Shown piece by piece: positions 1 through 6,780 of a stretch of 15,122 nucleotides of DNA. Position numbers and translations under genes: made by a program. The stretch covers positions 1 to 15,122 of the forward strand of contig JAOPWF010000133.1 of NCBI GenBank assembly GCA_025965815.1. Direction: 5' to 3'. How positions within the stretch are numbered: position 1 is the stretch's first letter; every line of letters begins with the position of its first letter. This DNA comes from Mycobacterium sp. GTDB lineage: Bacteria; Actinomycetota; Actinomycetes; Mycobacteriales; Mycobacteriaceae. A model generated the notes under the pieces. That model was given only the letters and a program-made list of their open reading frames with translations. It was not told the DNA's origin and ran no database searches.

Positions 1-1
1 C

Positions 2-1330
2 TGCATGGACTGCGGAATCCCGTTCTGCCACAACGGCTGCCCACTGGGCAACCTGATCCCGGAGTGGAACGACCTGGTGTACCGGGACCGGTGGCGCGAC
101 GCGATCGAACGGCTGCACGCCACCAACAACTTCCCCGAGTTCACCGGGCGGCTGTGCCCGGCGCCCTGTGAGGCCTCCGGTGTGCTGGGCATCAACCAGG
201 ATCCGGTGACGATCAAGCAGGTCGAGGTCGAGATCATCGACAACGCCTTCGACGAGGGTTGGGTCGTGCCGCTGCCGCCGGACACGCTGACCGGCCGATC
301 CGTCGCCGTCGTCGGCTCGGGCCCGGCGGGGTTGGCCGCGGCTCAGCAGCTCACCCGGGCGGGGCATGCGGTGACGGTGTTCGAGCGTGCCGACCGGTTC
401 GGTGGGCTGCTGCGCTACGGCATCCCGGAATTCAAGATGGAGAAGCGCCACATCGACCGCCGGCTGGAACAGATGGAGGCCGAAGGCACCCAGTTCCAGG
501 CCGCGGTCAATGTCGGCGTCGACGTCACCGCGGACCAGTTGCGCGCCGACTTCGACGCCGTGGTGCTGGCCGGGGGTGCGACCGCATGGCGTGACCTGCC
601 GATTCCCGGCCGCGAGCTGGACGGGATCTATCAGGCGATGGAGTACCTGCCGTGGTCCAACCGGGTCCAGCAGGGCGACCCCGTGCTGGGCGACGACGGC
701 GAGCCGCCGATCACCGCCAGGGGCAAGAAGGTGGTCATCATCGGCGGCGGGGACACCGGCGCCGACTGCCTTGGCACCACGCACCGACAGGGGGCGGCCA
801 GCGTGCACCAGTTCGAGATCATGCCGCGCCCGCCGGAGGAGCGCGCCCAGACCACGCCGTGGCCGACCTACCCGCTGATGTTCCGCGTCTCGTCCGCCCA
901 CGAAGAAGGCGGGGAGCGGATCTTCTCGGTGAATACCGAGGAATTCATCGGAGCCGACGGCATGGTCACGGCACTGCGAGTGCACGAGGTCGAGATGAAG
1001 GCCGGCAAGTTCGAGAAGGTCCCGGGAAGCGACTTCGAGCTCGAGGCCGATCTGGTGCTACTGGCGATGGGCTTCGTCGGACCCGAGCAGGGCGGTCTGC
1101 TGACGGACCTTGGCGTCGGGTTCACCGACCGTGGCAACGTCTCCCGTGGCGCCGACTTCGAGACGTCGGTGCCGGGGGTCTACGTCGCCGGTGACATGGG
1201 CCGCGGGCAGTCACTGATCGTCTGGGCGATCGCTGAGGGCAGGGCCGCCGCATCCGCGGTGGACCGCTACCTGATGGGTCACACAGCGTTGCCGGCTCCG
1301 ATCAAGCCGACAACCGCGCCGCAGCGATGA
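2..1330 (+). CDS. gltD: Glutamate synthase small subunit GltD (5' partial)
   Basis: This is the NADPH-dependent beta subunit of glutamate synthase, which passes electrons from NADPH through FAD and iron-sulfur clusters to the large GltB subunit for glutamate synthesis from glutamine and 2-oxoglutarate. The window starts inside the gene: the frame is already open at base 2, before the ATG at base 5, with a codon for Cys. About 45 N-terminal residues are probably missing from a usual length near 485. Visible features, numbered from that ATG, are the cluster cysteines in [17 protein letters not shown] and CPAPCEASG, an FAD-binding GSGPAG near residue 104, an NADPH-binding GGGDTG near residue 248, and the C-terminal [15 protein letters not shown] segment near residue 397. 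GltB would be expected just upstream. The match is to Rv3858c by family and synteny. Confidence 0.96.
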   Translation, partial: CMDCGIPFCHNGCPLGNLIPEWNDLVYRDRWRDAIERLHATNNFPEFTGRLCPAPCEASGVLGINQDPVTIKQVEVEIIDNAFDEGWVVPLPPDTLTGRSVAVVGSGPAGLAAAQQLTRAGHAVTVFERADRFGGLLRYGIPEFKMEKRHIDRRLEQMEAEGTQFQAAVNVGVDVTADQLRADFDAVVLAGGATAWRDLPIPGRELDGIYQAMEYLPWSNRVQQGDPVLGDDGEPPITARGKKVVIIGGGDTGADCLGTTHRQGAASVHQFEIMPRPPEERAQTTPWPTYPLMFRVSSAHEEGGERIFSVNTEEFIGADGMVTALRVHEVEMKAGKFEKVPGSDFELEADLVLLAMGFVGPEQGGLLTDLGVGFTDRGNVSRGADFETSVPGVYVAGDMGRGQSLIVWAIAEGRAAASAVDRYLMGHTALPAPIKPTTAPQR

Positions 1331-1428
1331 GCGGTCGCATCCAGGCACGTTAGTCACTCCAGCCCCATAGGAATCATCCGACTATTAATCGGCGCGCCTA
1401 ACTCTGTTTGCCAACCGGCGGGTATCTA

Positions 1429-1457
1429 ATGACTCCGCGTGGGCGCTGCGGTAGTGT
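1429..1457 (+). promoter_or_regulatory. Possible promoter for the small ORF
   Basis: The 179-bp gap after gltD is more AT-rich than its surroundings. It contains ATGACT (1429-1434, four of six matches to TTGACA), a 17-bp spacer and TAGTGT (1452-1457), which fits the mycobacterial -10 pattern TANNNT. Transcription would start near 1464, about 46 bp before the GTG at 1510. The motifs are weak, and read-through from gltD is equally possible. Confidence 0.3.
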
Positions 1458-1509
1458 TGCTCACGGACTTTAAGAATTGAGTAAGTAACGAACCGCAGGA
1501 GTGATCCTT

Positions 1510-1650
1510 GTGTACCTCAACCCGATATCCCGTTCTCGGGTCAGGCGAATCGCCTGGTCATTGCTCCGCCACCCGGTGAAGAGCCGCGAGTTCCCCGCCA
1601 AGCACGAGCGTCTGGTGACCGCCGACGAGCTCCTCCGCTACGGCACGTAA
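1510..1650 (+). CDS. Small basic protein, 46 aa, unknown function
   Basis: This short ORF starts with GTG at 1510, preceded by AGGAG (1497-1501) at an 8-bp spacing, and ends with TAA. The predicted protein begins with Val/Met-Tyr-Leu-Asn-Pro and is rich in Arg and Lys, with a short amphipathic stretch (RRIAWSLLRHPVKSREF) and an acidic-hydrophobic C-terminal part (VTADELLRYGT). There is no signal peptide and no clear membrane span. A second in-frame GTG at 1501 is possible but has no matching ribosome-binding site. The frame is closed upstream by TAA at 1486-1488. The position directly after gltD on the same strand is where M. tuberculosis has the small gene Rv3857c, so it may be its counterpart. 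I do not recognise the sequence and infer no function. Confidence 0.6.
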   Translation: MYLNPISRSRVRRIAWSLLRHPVKSREFPAKHERLVTADELLRYGT

Positions 1651-1670
1651 CGCCCGTTGGACAGCGCAAC

Positions 1671-1709
1671 GCGCCGGTCTCGGCGGGGCGCAACTCTGGC
1701 TTTGCCAGA
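1671..1709. terminator. Possible bidirectional terminator hairpins
   Basis: Two inverted repeats lie between the converging small ORF and LLM oxidoreductase gene: GCGCC (1671-1675) with GGCGC (1687-1691), and TCTGGC (1695-1700), loop TTT, GCCAGA (1704-1709). An AT-rich stretch follows at 1712-1725. There is no canonical U tract, which is common in mycobacteria. The convergent gene layout is the main support. Confidence 0.35.
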
Positions 1710-1729
1710 CCGTTATATTATCGTTATCG

Positions 1730-2590
1730 TCAGTTCATTGATGCCTTGACCAGCCCTGATGCCGAAATCGCATCCGCCAGCGGCTCAAGAACCGCCGGAT
1801 CGTAGGGCGGCGGCAGATACACGATCGCCAAGTCCAGGCCTTCCTCACCCAGCGCGGCGGCGTCCTCGACGACCTGCTTGTAATTGCGATCGGGGCTCAG
1901 CCGGACATGCGCGGAGAGCCTGATCTCCTTCGGGTCCCGCCCGACGTCGGCGCAGTGGGCGGCCAGCACGTCACGCTTACGGGCGAACTCCTCGGGGGTG
2001 CCGCCGACGAAGTTCCAGTGGTCGGCGTACTGGGCGGTGATGCGCAGGGTGCGCTTCTCGCCGCTGCCACCGATGCAGATCGGCGGATGCGGACGTTGCG
2101 GGCCCTTCGGCTCGTTGCGGGCGTCCTTGAGGTGGTAGAACTTGCCGTCGAAGTCCGTCGTCTCCTGGGACAGCAGGCCGATGAGCACCTGGCAGGCCTC
2201 CTCGAACCGGTCGAAGCGCTCCTTGATGCTGCCCAGCTCGATTCCGTAGGCGCCGGACTCCTCCTCGTTCCAGCCGGCGCCGATGCCCAACTCGAGCCGA
2301 CCGTTGGAGATCACGTCGAGTGCCGCGGCCATATTGGCCAGCACCGCCGGGTGCCGGTAGTGGATGCCGGTGACCAGCGTGCCCAGCCGCAGCCGCTTGG
2401 TGGCCTGCGCCAGCGCGGTCAGCGTGATCCAGCCCTCCAGACAGGGGCCGGTGGGATCGGAGAAGATCGGATAGAAGTGGTCGAAAGTCCAGCCGGACTC
2501 GAAGACCTCGATATCGTCGGCCTGCTGCCAGAGCGGCAGCATCTCGGCCCAGGTGGTGTTCTGCGGTGAGGTTTTGAAGGCGAATTGCAC
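1730..2590 (-). CDS. LLM-class (probably F420-dependent) oxidoreductase
   Basis: This 286-residue protein belongs to the bacterial luciferase-like monooxygenase superfamily, and close mycobacterial relatives are usually assigned as F420-dependent oxidoreductases. Visible hallmarks are FDHF near residue 36, the HYRHPAVLANMAAALDVIS segment at 77-95, LGIGAGWNEEE at 101-111, and the C-terminal IGGSGEKRTLRITAQYADHWN block at about 173-193, typical of the TIM-barrel cofactor site. The start is GTG; the gene lies 39 bp downstream of the epoxide hydrolase stop on the same strand, so the two probably share a transcript. The substrate is unknown. Whether the cofactor is F420 or FMN cannot be settled from sequence alone. 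The pair separates gltD from the Rv3856c homologue, unlike the M. tuberculosis arrangement. Confidence 0.85.
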   Translation of the reverse strand: MQFAFKTSPQNTTWAEMLPLWQQADDIEVFESGWTFDHFYPIFSDPTGPCLEGWITLTALAQATKRLRLGTLVTGIHYRHPAVLANMAAALDVISNGRLELGIGAGWNEEESGAYGIELGSIKERFDRFEEACQVLIGLLSQETTDFDGKFYHLKDARNEPKGPQRPHPPICIGGSGEKRTLRITAQYADHWNFVGGTPEEFARKRDVLAAHCADVGRDPKEIRLSAHVRLSPDRNYKQVVEDAAALGEEGLDLAIVYLPPPYDPAVLEPLADAISASGLVKASMN

Positions 2591-2629
2591 CGGCGCCAGC
2601 GTAGTCCGGCTTCCTGGGTAGTGCCTGGG

Positions 2630-3775
2630 TCAGCGCACGGTGGCGAAGAACGCGCGGACGTCGTCCACGAACAGGTCGGGCTGCTCGAAGGCAGCGAAGT
2701 GCCCGCCTTTCGGCATCGTCGTCCAGCGGGTGATGTTGTAGTTCGCCTCGCACCAGTGTCGCGGAGCACGGATGATCTCTTTGGGGAATGCGGCTACGCC
2801 GGTGGGCAATTCGACGGGCGCCGCGGGTCCGGAGCCGGTGGCCATGCTCTCCCAGTACAAGCGTGCCGATGACGCTCCCGAGCCGGTCAGCCAGTACAGC
2901 ATCACGTTGTCGAGCAGCTCATCCCGGCTGAGCACATTCTCCGGGTGGCCGTCGCAGTCCATCCACGACCAGAACTTCTCGACGATCCAGGCCAGCTGGG
3001 CCACCGGGGAGTCCACCAGCCCGTAGCCGAGTGTCTGCGGCCGGGTCGACTGCTGCTTGGCGTAGCCGGAGTCCAACCGCTGGTAATGGGCCAACGCCGC
3101 CAGGGCTTGCTGCTCCGCTACGCTCGGATTGTCCAGACCTCCCGCCGGGGGGCTACCGATCGGCATGTTCGTGTGAATCCCGACGCAGTGCCCGCGATTG
3201 CGGCCCATCTGGGCCGTGACCGCCGCGCCCCAATCTCCACCCTGCGCGCCGTAGCGGTCGTAACCCAGTCGGACCATCAGCGTCTCCCACGCTTCGGCCA
3301 CCTTGCCGACACCCCAGCCGGTAGCCGCCGGCTTGCCGGAGAAGCCGTAACCGGGCAGCGACGGGCAGACCACGTGGAAGGCGTCATCGGCCCGGCCGCC
3401 GTGTGCCGTCGGGTCGGTCAGTGGCTCGATCACCTTGTGGAACTCGACCACCGAACCGGGCCAGCCGTGGGTGATGATCAGCGGGAAGGCGTCGGGGTGG
3501 GGCGACCGCTGGTGGATGAAATGGATGTCCAGCCCGTCGATCTCGGTGGTGAACTGGTCGAAACGGTTCAGCGCGGCCTCCCGCGCCCGCCAGTCGTACC
3601 CGTCGGCCCAGTAGATGGCGAGTTCGCGGGTGTAGGCCAACGGCATGCCCTGGCTCCAGTCGTCGACGCACTCCGCCTCCGGCCAGCGGGTGCCCGTCAG
3701 CCGCCGGCGCAGGTCGGCCAGGTCGTCGTCGGGAACGGCGATGCGAAAGGGACTGATCTCGGCCACGGCCATCAT
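2630..3775 (-). CDS. Epoxide hydrolase, alpha/beta fold with N-terminal EHN domain
   Basis: This 381-residue enzyme should convert an epoxide to a vicinal diol through a covalent ester intermediate. Residues 5-110 look like the EHN lid domain (FRIAVPDDDLADLRRRLTGTRWPE). The oxyanion-hole motif HGWPGS is at 103-108, the nucleophile D181 sits in GGDWGA, the catalytic His is H359 in GGHFAAFEQP, and the acid is probably E333 in FPKE. Y307 (LYWES) is a candidate ring-opening tyrosine. Length and domain order match the microsomal-type/EHN family. The second Met, one codon later, is an equally plausible start, and no strong ribosome-binding site is visible. It is the first gene of a probable two-gene operon with the LLM oxidoreductase, and is divergent from the PHP gene with a 37-bp gap. 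The physiological substrate is not evident. Confidence 0.9.
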   Translation of the reverse strand: MMAVAEISPFRIAVPDDDLADLRRRLTGTRWPEAECVDDWSQGMPLAYTRELAIYWADGYDWRAREAALNRFDQFTTEIDGLDIHFIHQRSPHPDAFPLIITHGWPGSVVEFHKVIEPLTDPTAHGGRADDAFHVVCPSLPGYGFSGKPAATGWGVGKVAEAWETLMVRLGYDRYGAQGGDWGAAVTAQMGRNRGHCVGIHTNMPIGSPPAGGLDNPSVAEQQALAALAHYQRLDSGYAKQQSTRPQTLGYGLVDSPVAQLAWIVEKFWSWMDCDGHPENVLSRDELLDNVMLYWLTGSGASSARLYWESMATGSGPAAPVELPTGVAAFPKEIIRAPRHWCEANYNITRWTTMPKGGHFAAFEQPDLFVDDVRAFFATVR

Positions 3776-3812
3776 TGTGTCTGGCGGCGCCTAGTCCGGG
3801 CACACTGGATGT

Positions 3813-4823
3813 ATGAATCCGGTGACGGCGCTGCGCCAGATTGCCTACTACAAGGACCGGGCCCGGGAGGATTCCCGCCGGGTGATGGCCTACCGCAATG
3901 CCGCCGACATCGTCGAAGCGCTCGACGACGACGAGCGGGAGCGACACGGCACAGCCAACAGCTGGCAGTCGCTGACCGGCATCGGTCCCAAGACCGCGAA
4001 GGTGATCGCGCAGGCGTGGGCCGGTCGCGAACCCGATGCTCTCGTCGAATTACGGGCGGCGGCCGAGGATCTGGGCGGCGGCGAGATCCGCGCCGCGCTG
4101 CGTGGTGACCTGCACCTGCACTCGAACTGGTCGGACGGATCGGCGACGATCCAGGAAATGATGGCCACCGCAAAGGAACTGGGCCACGAATACTGCGCGC
4201 TGACCGATCACTCGCCGCGGCTGACCGTGGCCAACGGACTGTCACCGCAGCGGCTGCGCACCCAACTCGACTTCATCGACGAAATCCGCGGGGAGTTCGC
4301 GCCGATGCGCATCCTGACCGGTATCGAGGTGGACATCCTGGATGACGGCAGCCTGGATCAGGAACCCGAACTGCTCGAGCGCCTCGACGTCGTGGTGGCC
4401 AGCGTGCATTCCAAGCTCGCGATGGACTCGGCGTCGATGACACGGCGGATGGTGAAGGCGGTGTCCAGCGGCGACGCCGATGTCCTCGGGCATTGCACCG
4501 GGCGGCTGGTCGAGGGCAGTCGCGGCCTGCGCGGCGAATCGAAGTTCGACGCGGAGAAGGTGTTCAAGGCGTGCCGCGATCACGGCACCGCCGTCGAGAT
4601 CAATTCGCGGCCGGAGCGCCGGGACCCGCCGAGCCGGCTGCTGAACCTGGCGCTGGAGATCGGCTGCCACTTCTCCATCGACACCGACGCGCACGCACCA
4701 GGGCAGCTCGACTTCCTCGGCTACGGCGCCCAGCGCGCGCTGGACGCCGGCGTGCCTGCGGACCGGATCGTCAACACCTGGCCGGCCGAGCGGCTGCTGG
4801 AGTGGGCAGCGGCAAACGGGTAG
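3813..4823 (+). CDS. HhH-PHP domain protein, PolX-like without a polymerase domain (Rv3856c-like)
   Basis: This 336-residue protein has two parts. Residues 1-90 resemble the N-terminal 8-kDa region of family X DNA polymerases, with VMAYRNAADIVEAL and a helix-hairpin-helix LTGIGPKTAKVI at 54-65. Residues 98-336 form a PHP metal-dependent phosphoesterase domain with an apparently complete ligand set: H101 and H103 (DLHLHSNWSDG), D132 and H133 (LTDHS), E172 (TGIEVDI), H199 (ASVHS), H227 (GHCTG), D292 and H294 (DTDAHAP). In bacterial PolX enzymes this PHP domain gives Mn-dependent 3'-end processing of DNA; here the nucleotidyltransferase core is absent. A DNA-end or nucleotide phosphoesterase role is inferred, not shown. 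It is tail to tail with the DinB gene, the stops 3 bp apart. It corresponds by synteny to Rv3856c. Confidence 0.88.
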   Translation: MNPVTALRQIAYYKDRAREDSRRVMAYRNAADIVEALDDDERERHGTANSWQSLTGIGPKTAKVIAQAWAGREPDALVELRAAAEDLGGGEIRAALRGDLHLHSNWSDGSATIQEMMATAKELGHEYCALTDHSPRLTVANGLSPQRLRTQLDFIDEIRGEFAPMRILTGIEVDILDDGSLDQEPELLERLDVVVASVHSKLAMDSASMTRRMVKAVSSGDADVLGHCTGRLVEGSRGLRGESKFDAEKVFKACRDHGTAVEINSRPERRDPPSRLLNLALEIGCHFSIDTDAHAPGQLDFLGYGAQRALDAGVPADRIVNTWPAERLLEWAAANG

Positions 4824-4826
4824 AGC

Positions 4827-6038
4827 TCAGTCCGGCAGGTGCGGCATCTCCACGCCGGGATCGCGGCCGAGCAGGACACCCCGGGTGAGCGCGCTGTTGC
4901 CGTAGCGACGGCGAACCAGGTCGACGGCGGAATCGAGGGCCAGCACGTCGACCTGCTCGTCGAAGGGCAGCTCCAGCTGCTGCGCGCCGTCGCGGTCGAT
5001 GTTGGACACCGCGAAACCCACCAGGGTCAGCCCGCGCTCGGCGATCAACGGGGCGGCCGCCCGCACCAGACCCCGGGCCGCGTCCAGGATGACCTCGGTG
5101 GAGGCCGTGGCCCGCGGCAATGTGTGCGAACGGGTGGCGCGCCCGAAATCGTCGAAACGCAACCGCAGCACCACGGTGCGGCCCGTCCGGTTCGCGGCGC
5201 GCATGCGCCGGGTGATGCGGTCGATCAGGTTGATCACCACGGCGTCCACCTCGGCGGGTGACATGGTGTTGCCGGCGCGGCCCAGCGCGCGCTGAGACCC
5301 GACCGATCGCCGCCGGATGCCCGTCTGTACCCGGCGCCGGTCGATGTTGCGGGACAGTGCGAAGAGCTGGCGGCCCATCGCCCCGCCCACCATCGAGCCG
5401 AGCGTGGACTCGCTGAGCTCGGCGACGTCGGCCACCGTCTCGATCCCATAGGCGTGCAGCTTCTCGGCCGTCTTGGCCCCGACGCCCCACAGCCGCCGCA
5501 CCGGCAGCGGTCGCAGGAACGCCAGCTCCCGGTCGGGCGGCACCAGCAGCAGTCCGTCGGGCTTGGCCTCCTGGCTGGCCACTTTGGCCAGGAACTTGGT
5601 TCGGGCGATGCCCACGGTGATGGGCAGACCGACGCGGTCGCGGACGTCCACACGCAGCTTCGCCGCGATCTGCACCGGCTCGCCCGCAACCCGGCGCAGC
5701 CCGGAGACGTCCGGGAACGCCTCGTCCACCGACACGGGTTCCACGAGCGGTGTGGTGTCGCGGAACACCTCGAAGACCCGGTCGCTGGCCTCCGAATAGG
5801 CCTTCATCCGCGGCGGGACGACGATCGCGTGTGGGCACAGCTGCCGGGCCTGGCGGCCGCCCATCGCGGTGCGCACGCCGTACGCCTTGGCTTCGTAACT
5901 GGCAGCCAGCACGACCCCGCCGCCGACGATCACCGGCCGCCCGCGCAGCGAGGGGTCGTCACGCTGCTCCACGGACGCGTAGAAGGAATCCAGGTCCGCG
6001 TGCAGGATCGACGCCAATTCGCGTACCGACACGAACAT
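4827..6038 (-). CDS. dinB: Y-family translesion DNA polymerase IV (DinB, possibly DinB3 type)
   Basis: This 403-residue protein should copy past damaged bases with low fidelity. The catalytic carboxylates are D15 (HADLDSFYASVEQ) and D105/E106 (SVDEAF). The steric-gate position is Y20, so it should select against ribonucleotides, unlike mycobacterial DinB2, whose gate is reported as Leu. HhH segment LWGVGAKTAEKLHAYGI is at 183-199, the little-finger domain covers about 245-345, and QLELPF at 354-359 fits a sliding-clamp-binding motif. The MFVSV start is typical of actinobacterial relatives. P109 in DEAFPDV replaces the usual Leu. No Shine-Dalgarno is visible. The gene begins 23 bp after ethR and an SOS-type palindrome covers its start codon. 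M. smegmatis has a third DinB close to ethR; this is probably its counterpart, from memory. Confidence 0.93.
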   Translation of the reverse strand: MFVSVRELASILHADLDSFYASVEQRDDPSLRGRPVIVGGGVVLAASYEAKAYGVRTAMGGRQARQLCPHAIVVPPRMKAYSEASDRVFEVFRDTTPLVEPVSVDEAFPDVSGLRRVAGEPVQIAAKLRVDVRDRVGLPITVGIARTKFLAKVASQEAKPDGLLLVPPDRELAFLRPLPVRRLWGVGAKTAEKLHAYGIETVADVAELSESTLGSMVGGAMGRQLFALSRNIDRRRVQTGIRRRSVGSQRALGRAGNTMSPAEVDAVVINLIDRITRRMRAANRTGRTVVLRLRFDDFGRATRSHTLPRATASTEVILDAARGLVRAAAPLIAERGLTLVGFAVSNIDRDGAQQLELPFDEQVDVLALDSAVDLVRRRYGNSALTRGVLLGRDPGVEMPHLPD

Positions 6039-6045
6039 ATGTTCG
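6032..6045. promoter_or_regulatory. LexA/SOS box over the dinB start codon
   Basis: The 14 bases CGAACATATGTTCG form a perfect palindrome. They match the core of the mycobacterial LexA site, TCGAAC-N4-GTTCGA, except for the outermost T and A. The dinB ATG (6038-6036, minus strand) lies inside the palindrome. Bound LexA could block initiation or act as a roadblock to read-through from ethR. Recognition follows the known consensus; binding is inferred. Confidence 0.75.
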
Positions 6046-6061
6046 CATCACGGTCCGACGG

Positions 6062-6703
6062 TTACCGCTGTTCGCCGTAGATACTGGTGACCCAGATATG
6101 GACGAGCGTGTCGAGTACGCGCTCATTGGGCACGCCGGGCGCCTCGGCCGCGAACGACGCGAGCAGTGTGCGCTCATTCATCAGGTTCAGCGCGGTGGCG
6201 AGATCCTGCACGGGCAGCGTCTCCGGTGCCGCGCCGCGTTTCCGCTCGGCGGCGATCGTCGCCGCAGTGAAGTCGATCCACTTCTGCATGAACGTCGCGA
6301 AGATGTTCCGAACCTCGCCATTGCTGGCTTCGGCGGCTGCCCCGGCCAGAGTCACACCGCGATGGCTCCCGAAGGTTTCGAAGAAGACCCCGATGGCAGG
6401 CCGCCAGATGTCGGAGTGGTCATCTCCTACCTCGTCCGCCAGCGCCTCCAGCGCCGAGTCGGCCTCGGTGATCACCCGCTCCCACAGCGTCAGCAGCACC
6501 GCGTCCTTCGACCGGAAATAGAAATAGAACGTCGGCCGGGACAATCCCGCGCCCTTGGCCAGGTCGTCGACCGAGATATCGGCGAAGGGGCGTTCCTCCA
6601 GCAACCGCTCCGCGGTCTCCAGGATCGCCAGTTCGCGGTCGTCGCCCGACGGGCGCGTCGACCGGCGGGCCCGGGTGGGGCGGGCCTGGCTCGCGGTGGT
6701 CAC
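6062..6703 (-). CDS. ethR: TetR-family repressor EthR
   Basis: EthR represses the neighbouring monooxygenase gene ethA and so affects activation of ethionamide-type prodrugs. I start the 213-residue protein at GTG 6703, which gives VTTASQARPTRARRST, in line with the known EthR N-terminus. An ATG at 6736 would extend it into the operator. The helix-turn-helix is ISVDDLAKGAGLSRPTFYFYFRSK (about 43-66). Ligand-pocket residues of the M. tuberculosis protein are kept: N173 and N176 in ALNLMNERT and W204 in IHIWVTSIYG, equivalent to N176, N179 and W207. F111 and W142 line a similar pocket. It is divergent from ethA, and dinB follows after 23 bp on the same strand. AAGGTAGG before the GTG could serve as ribosome-binding site. 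Confidence 0.96.
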   Translation of the reverse strand: MTTASQARPTRARRSTRPSGDDRELAILETAERLLEERPFADISVDDLAKGAGLSRPTFYFYFRSKDAVLLTLWERVITEADSALEALADEVGDDHSDIWRPAIGVFFETFGSHRGVTLAGAAAEASNGEVRNIFATFMQKWIDFTAATIAAERKRGAAPETLPVQDLATALNLMNERTLLASFAAEAPGVPNERVLDTLVHIWVTSIYGEQR

Positions 6704-6716
6704 GGGCCCTACCTTA
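6704..6716 (-). promoter_or_regulatory. Possible ethR -10 region
   Basis: On the minus strand TAAGGT (6716-6711) fits TANNNT and would place the transcript start at 6704 or 6703, at or next to the GTG start. No good -35 at 17-18 bp is present. The half-site TGTTGA (6738-6733) lies 16 bp upstream and could stand in. If correct, EthR sites overlap its own promoter, giving autorepression. Confidence 0.35.
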
Positions 6717-6720
6717 CAGT

Positions 6721-6780
6721 GTGTTGAGATTCTCAACAGGGTGTTGACCTATTCAACACGGTGTTGATAGCTTTACAACA
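6721..6780. promoter_or_regulatory. EthR operator: three 20-bp tandem units with overlapping dyads
   Basis: Three head-to-tail 20-bp units begin with GTGTTGA at 6721, 6741 and 6761. Each pairs TGTTGA with a downstream TCAACA-like half-site. Unit 1 holds a perfect 8-1-8 palindrome, TGTTGAGATTCTCAACA (6722-6738). Unit 2 has TGTTGA-N5-TCAACA (6742-6758), and unit 3 is degenerate (TGTTG at 6762, CAACA at 6776). Second-order dyads span the unit junctions: CAACA-GGG-TGTTG (6734-6746) and CAACACGGTGTTG (6754-6766). The M. tuberculosis operator is also long, with overlapping inverted and tandem repeats bound by several EthR dimers. The 20-bp period puts the units on one helix face. Confidence 0.9.
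6744..6780 (+). promoter_or_regulatory. ethA promoter inside the operator, leaderless start
   Basis: TTGACC (6744-6749, five of six to TTGACA), an 18-bp spacer and TAGCTT (6768-6773, fits TANNNT) place the transcript start at A6780, the first base of the ethA ATG. No Shine-Dalgarno precedes the ATG, which agrees with leaderless translation, common in mycobacteria. Both promoter elements lie within EthR repeat units 2 and 3, so bound repressor should exclude RNA polymerase. Confidence 0.6.

Noticed and set aside
1381..1397. CCGA...TCGG inverted repeat and AT-rich bases after gltD as a terminator
   Set aside because: A 4-bp stem is too short and there is no T-run. I treat the region as possible promoter sequence only.
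2945..4108. Plus-strand ORF (387 codons) opposite the epoxide hydrolase
   Set aside because: It is a shadow of two genes with clear catalytic motifs and has biased composition.
6704..6736. Upstream ATG start for EthR at 6736
   Set aside because: It would translate operator sequence and add 11 residues not found in the known EthR N-terminus. The GTG at 6703 fits better.
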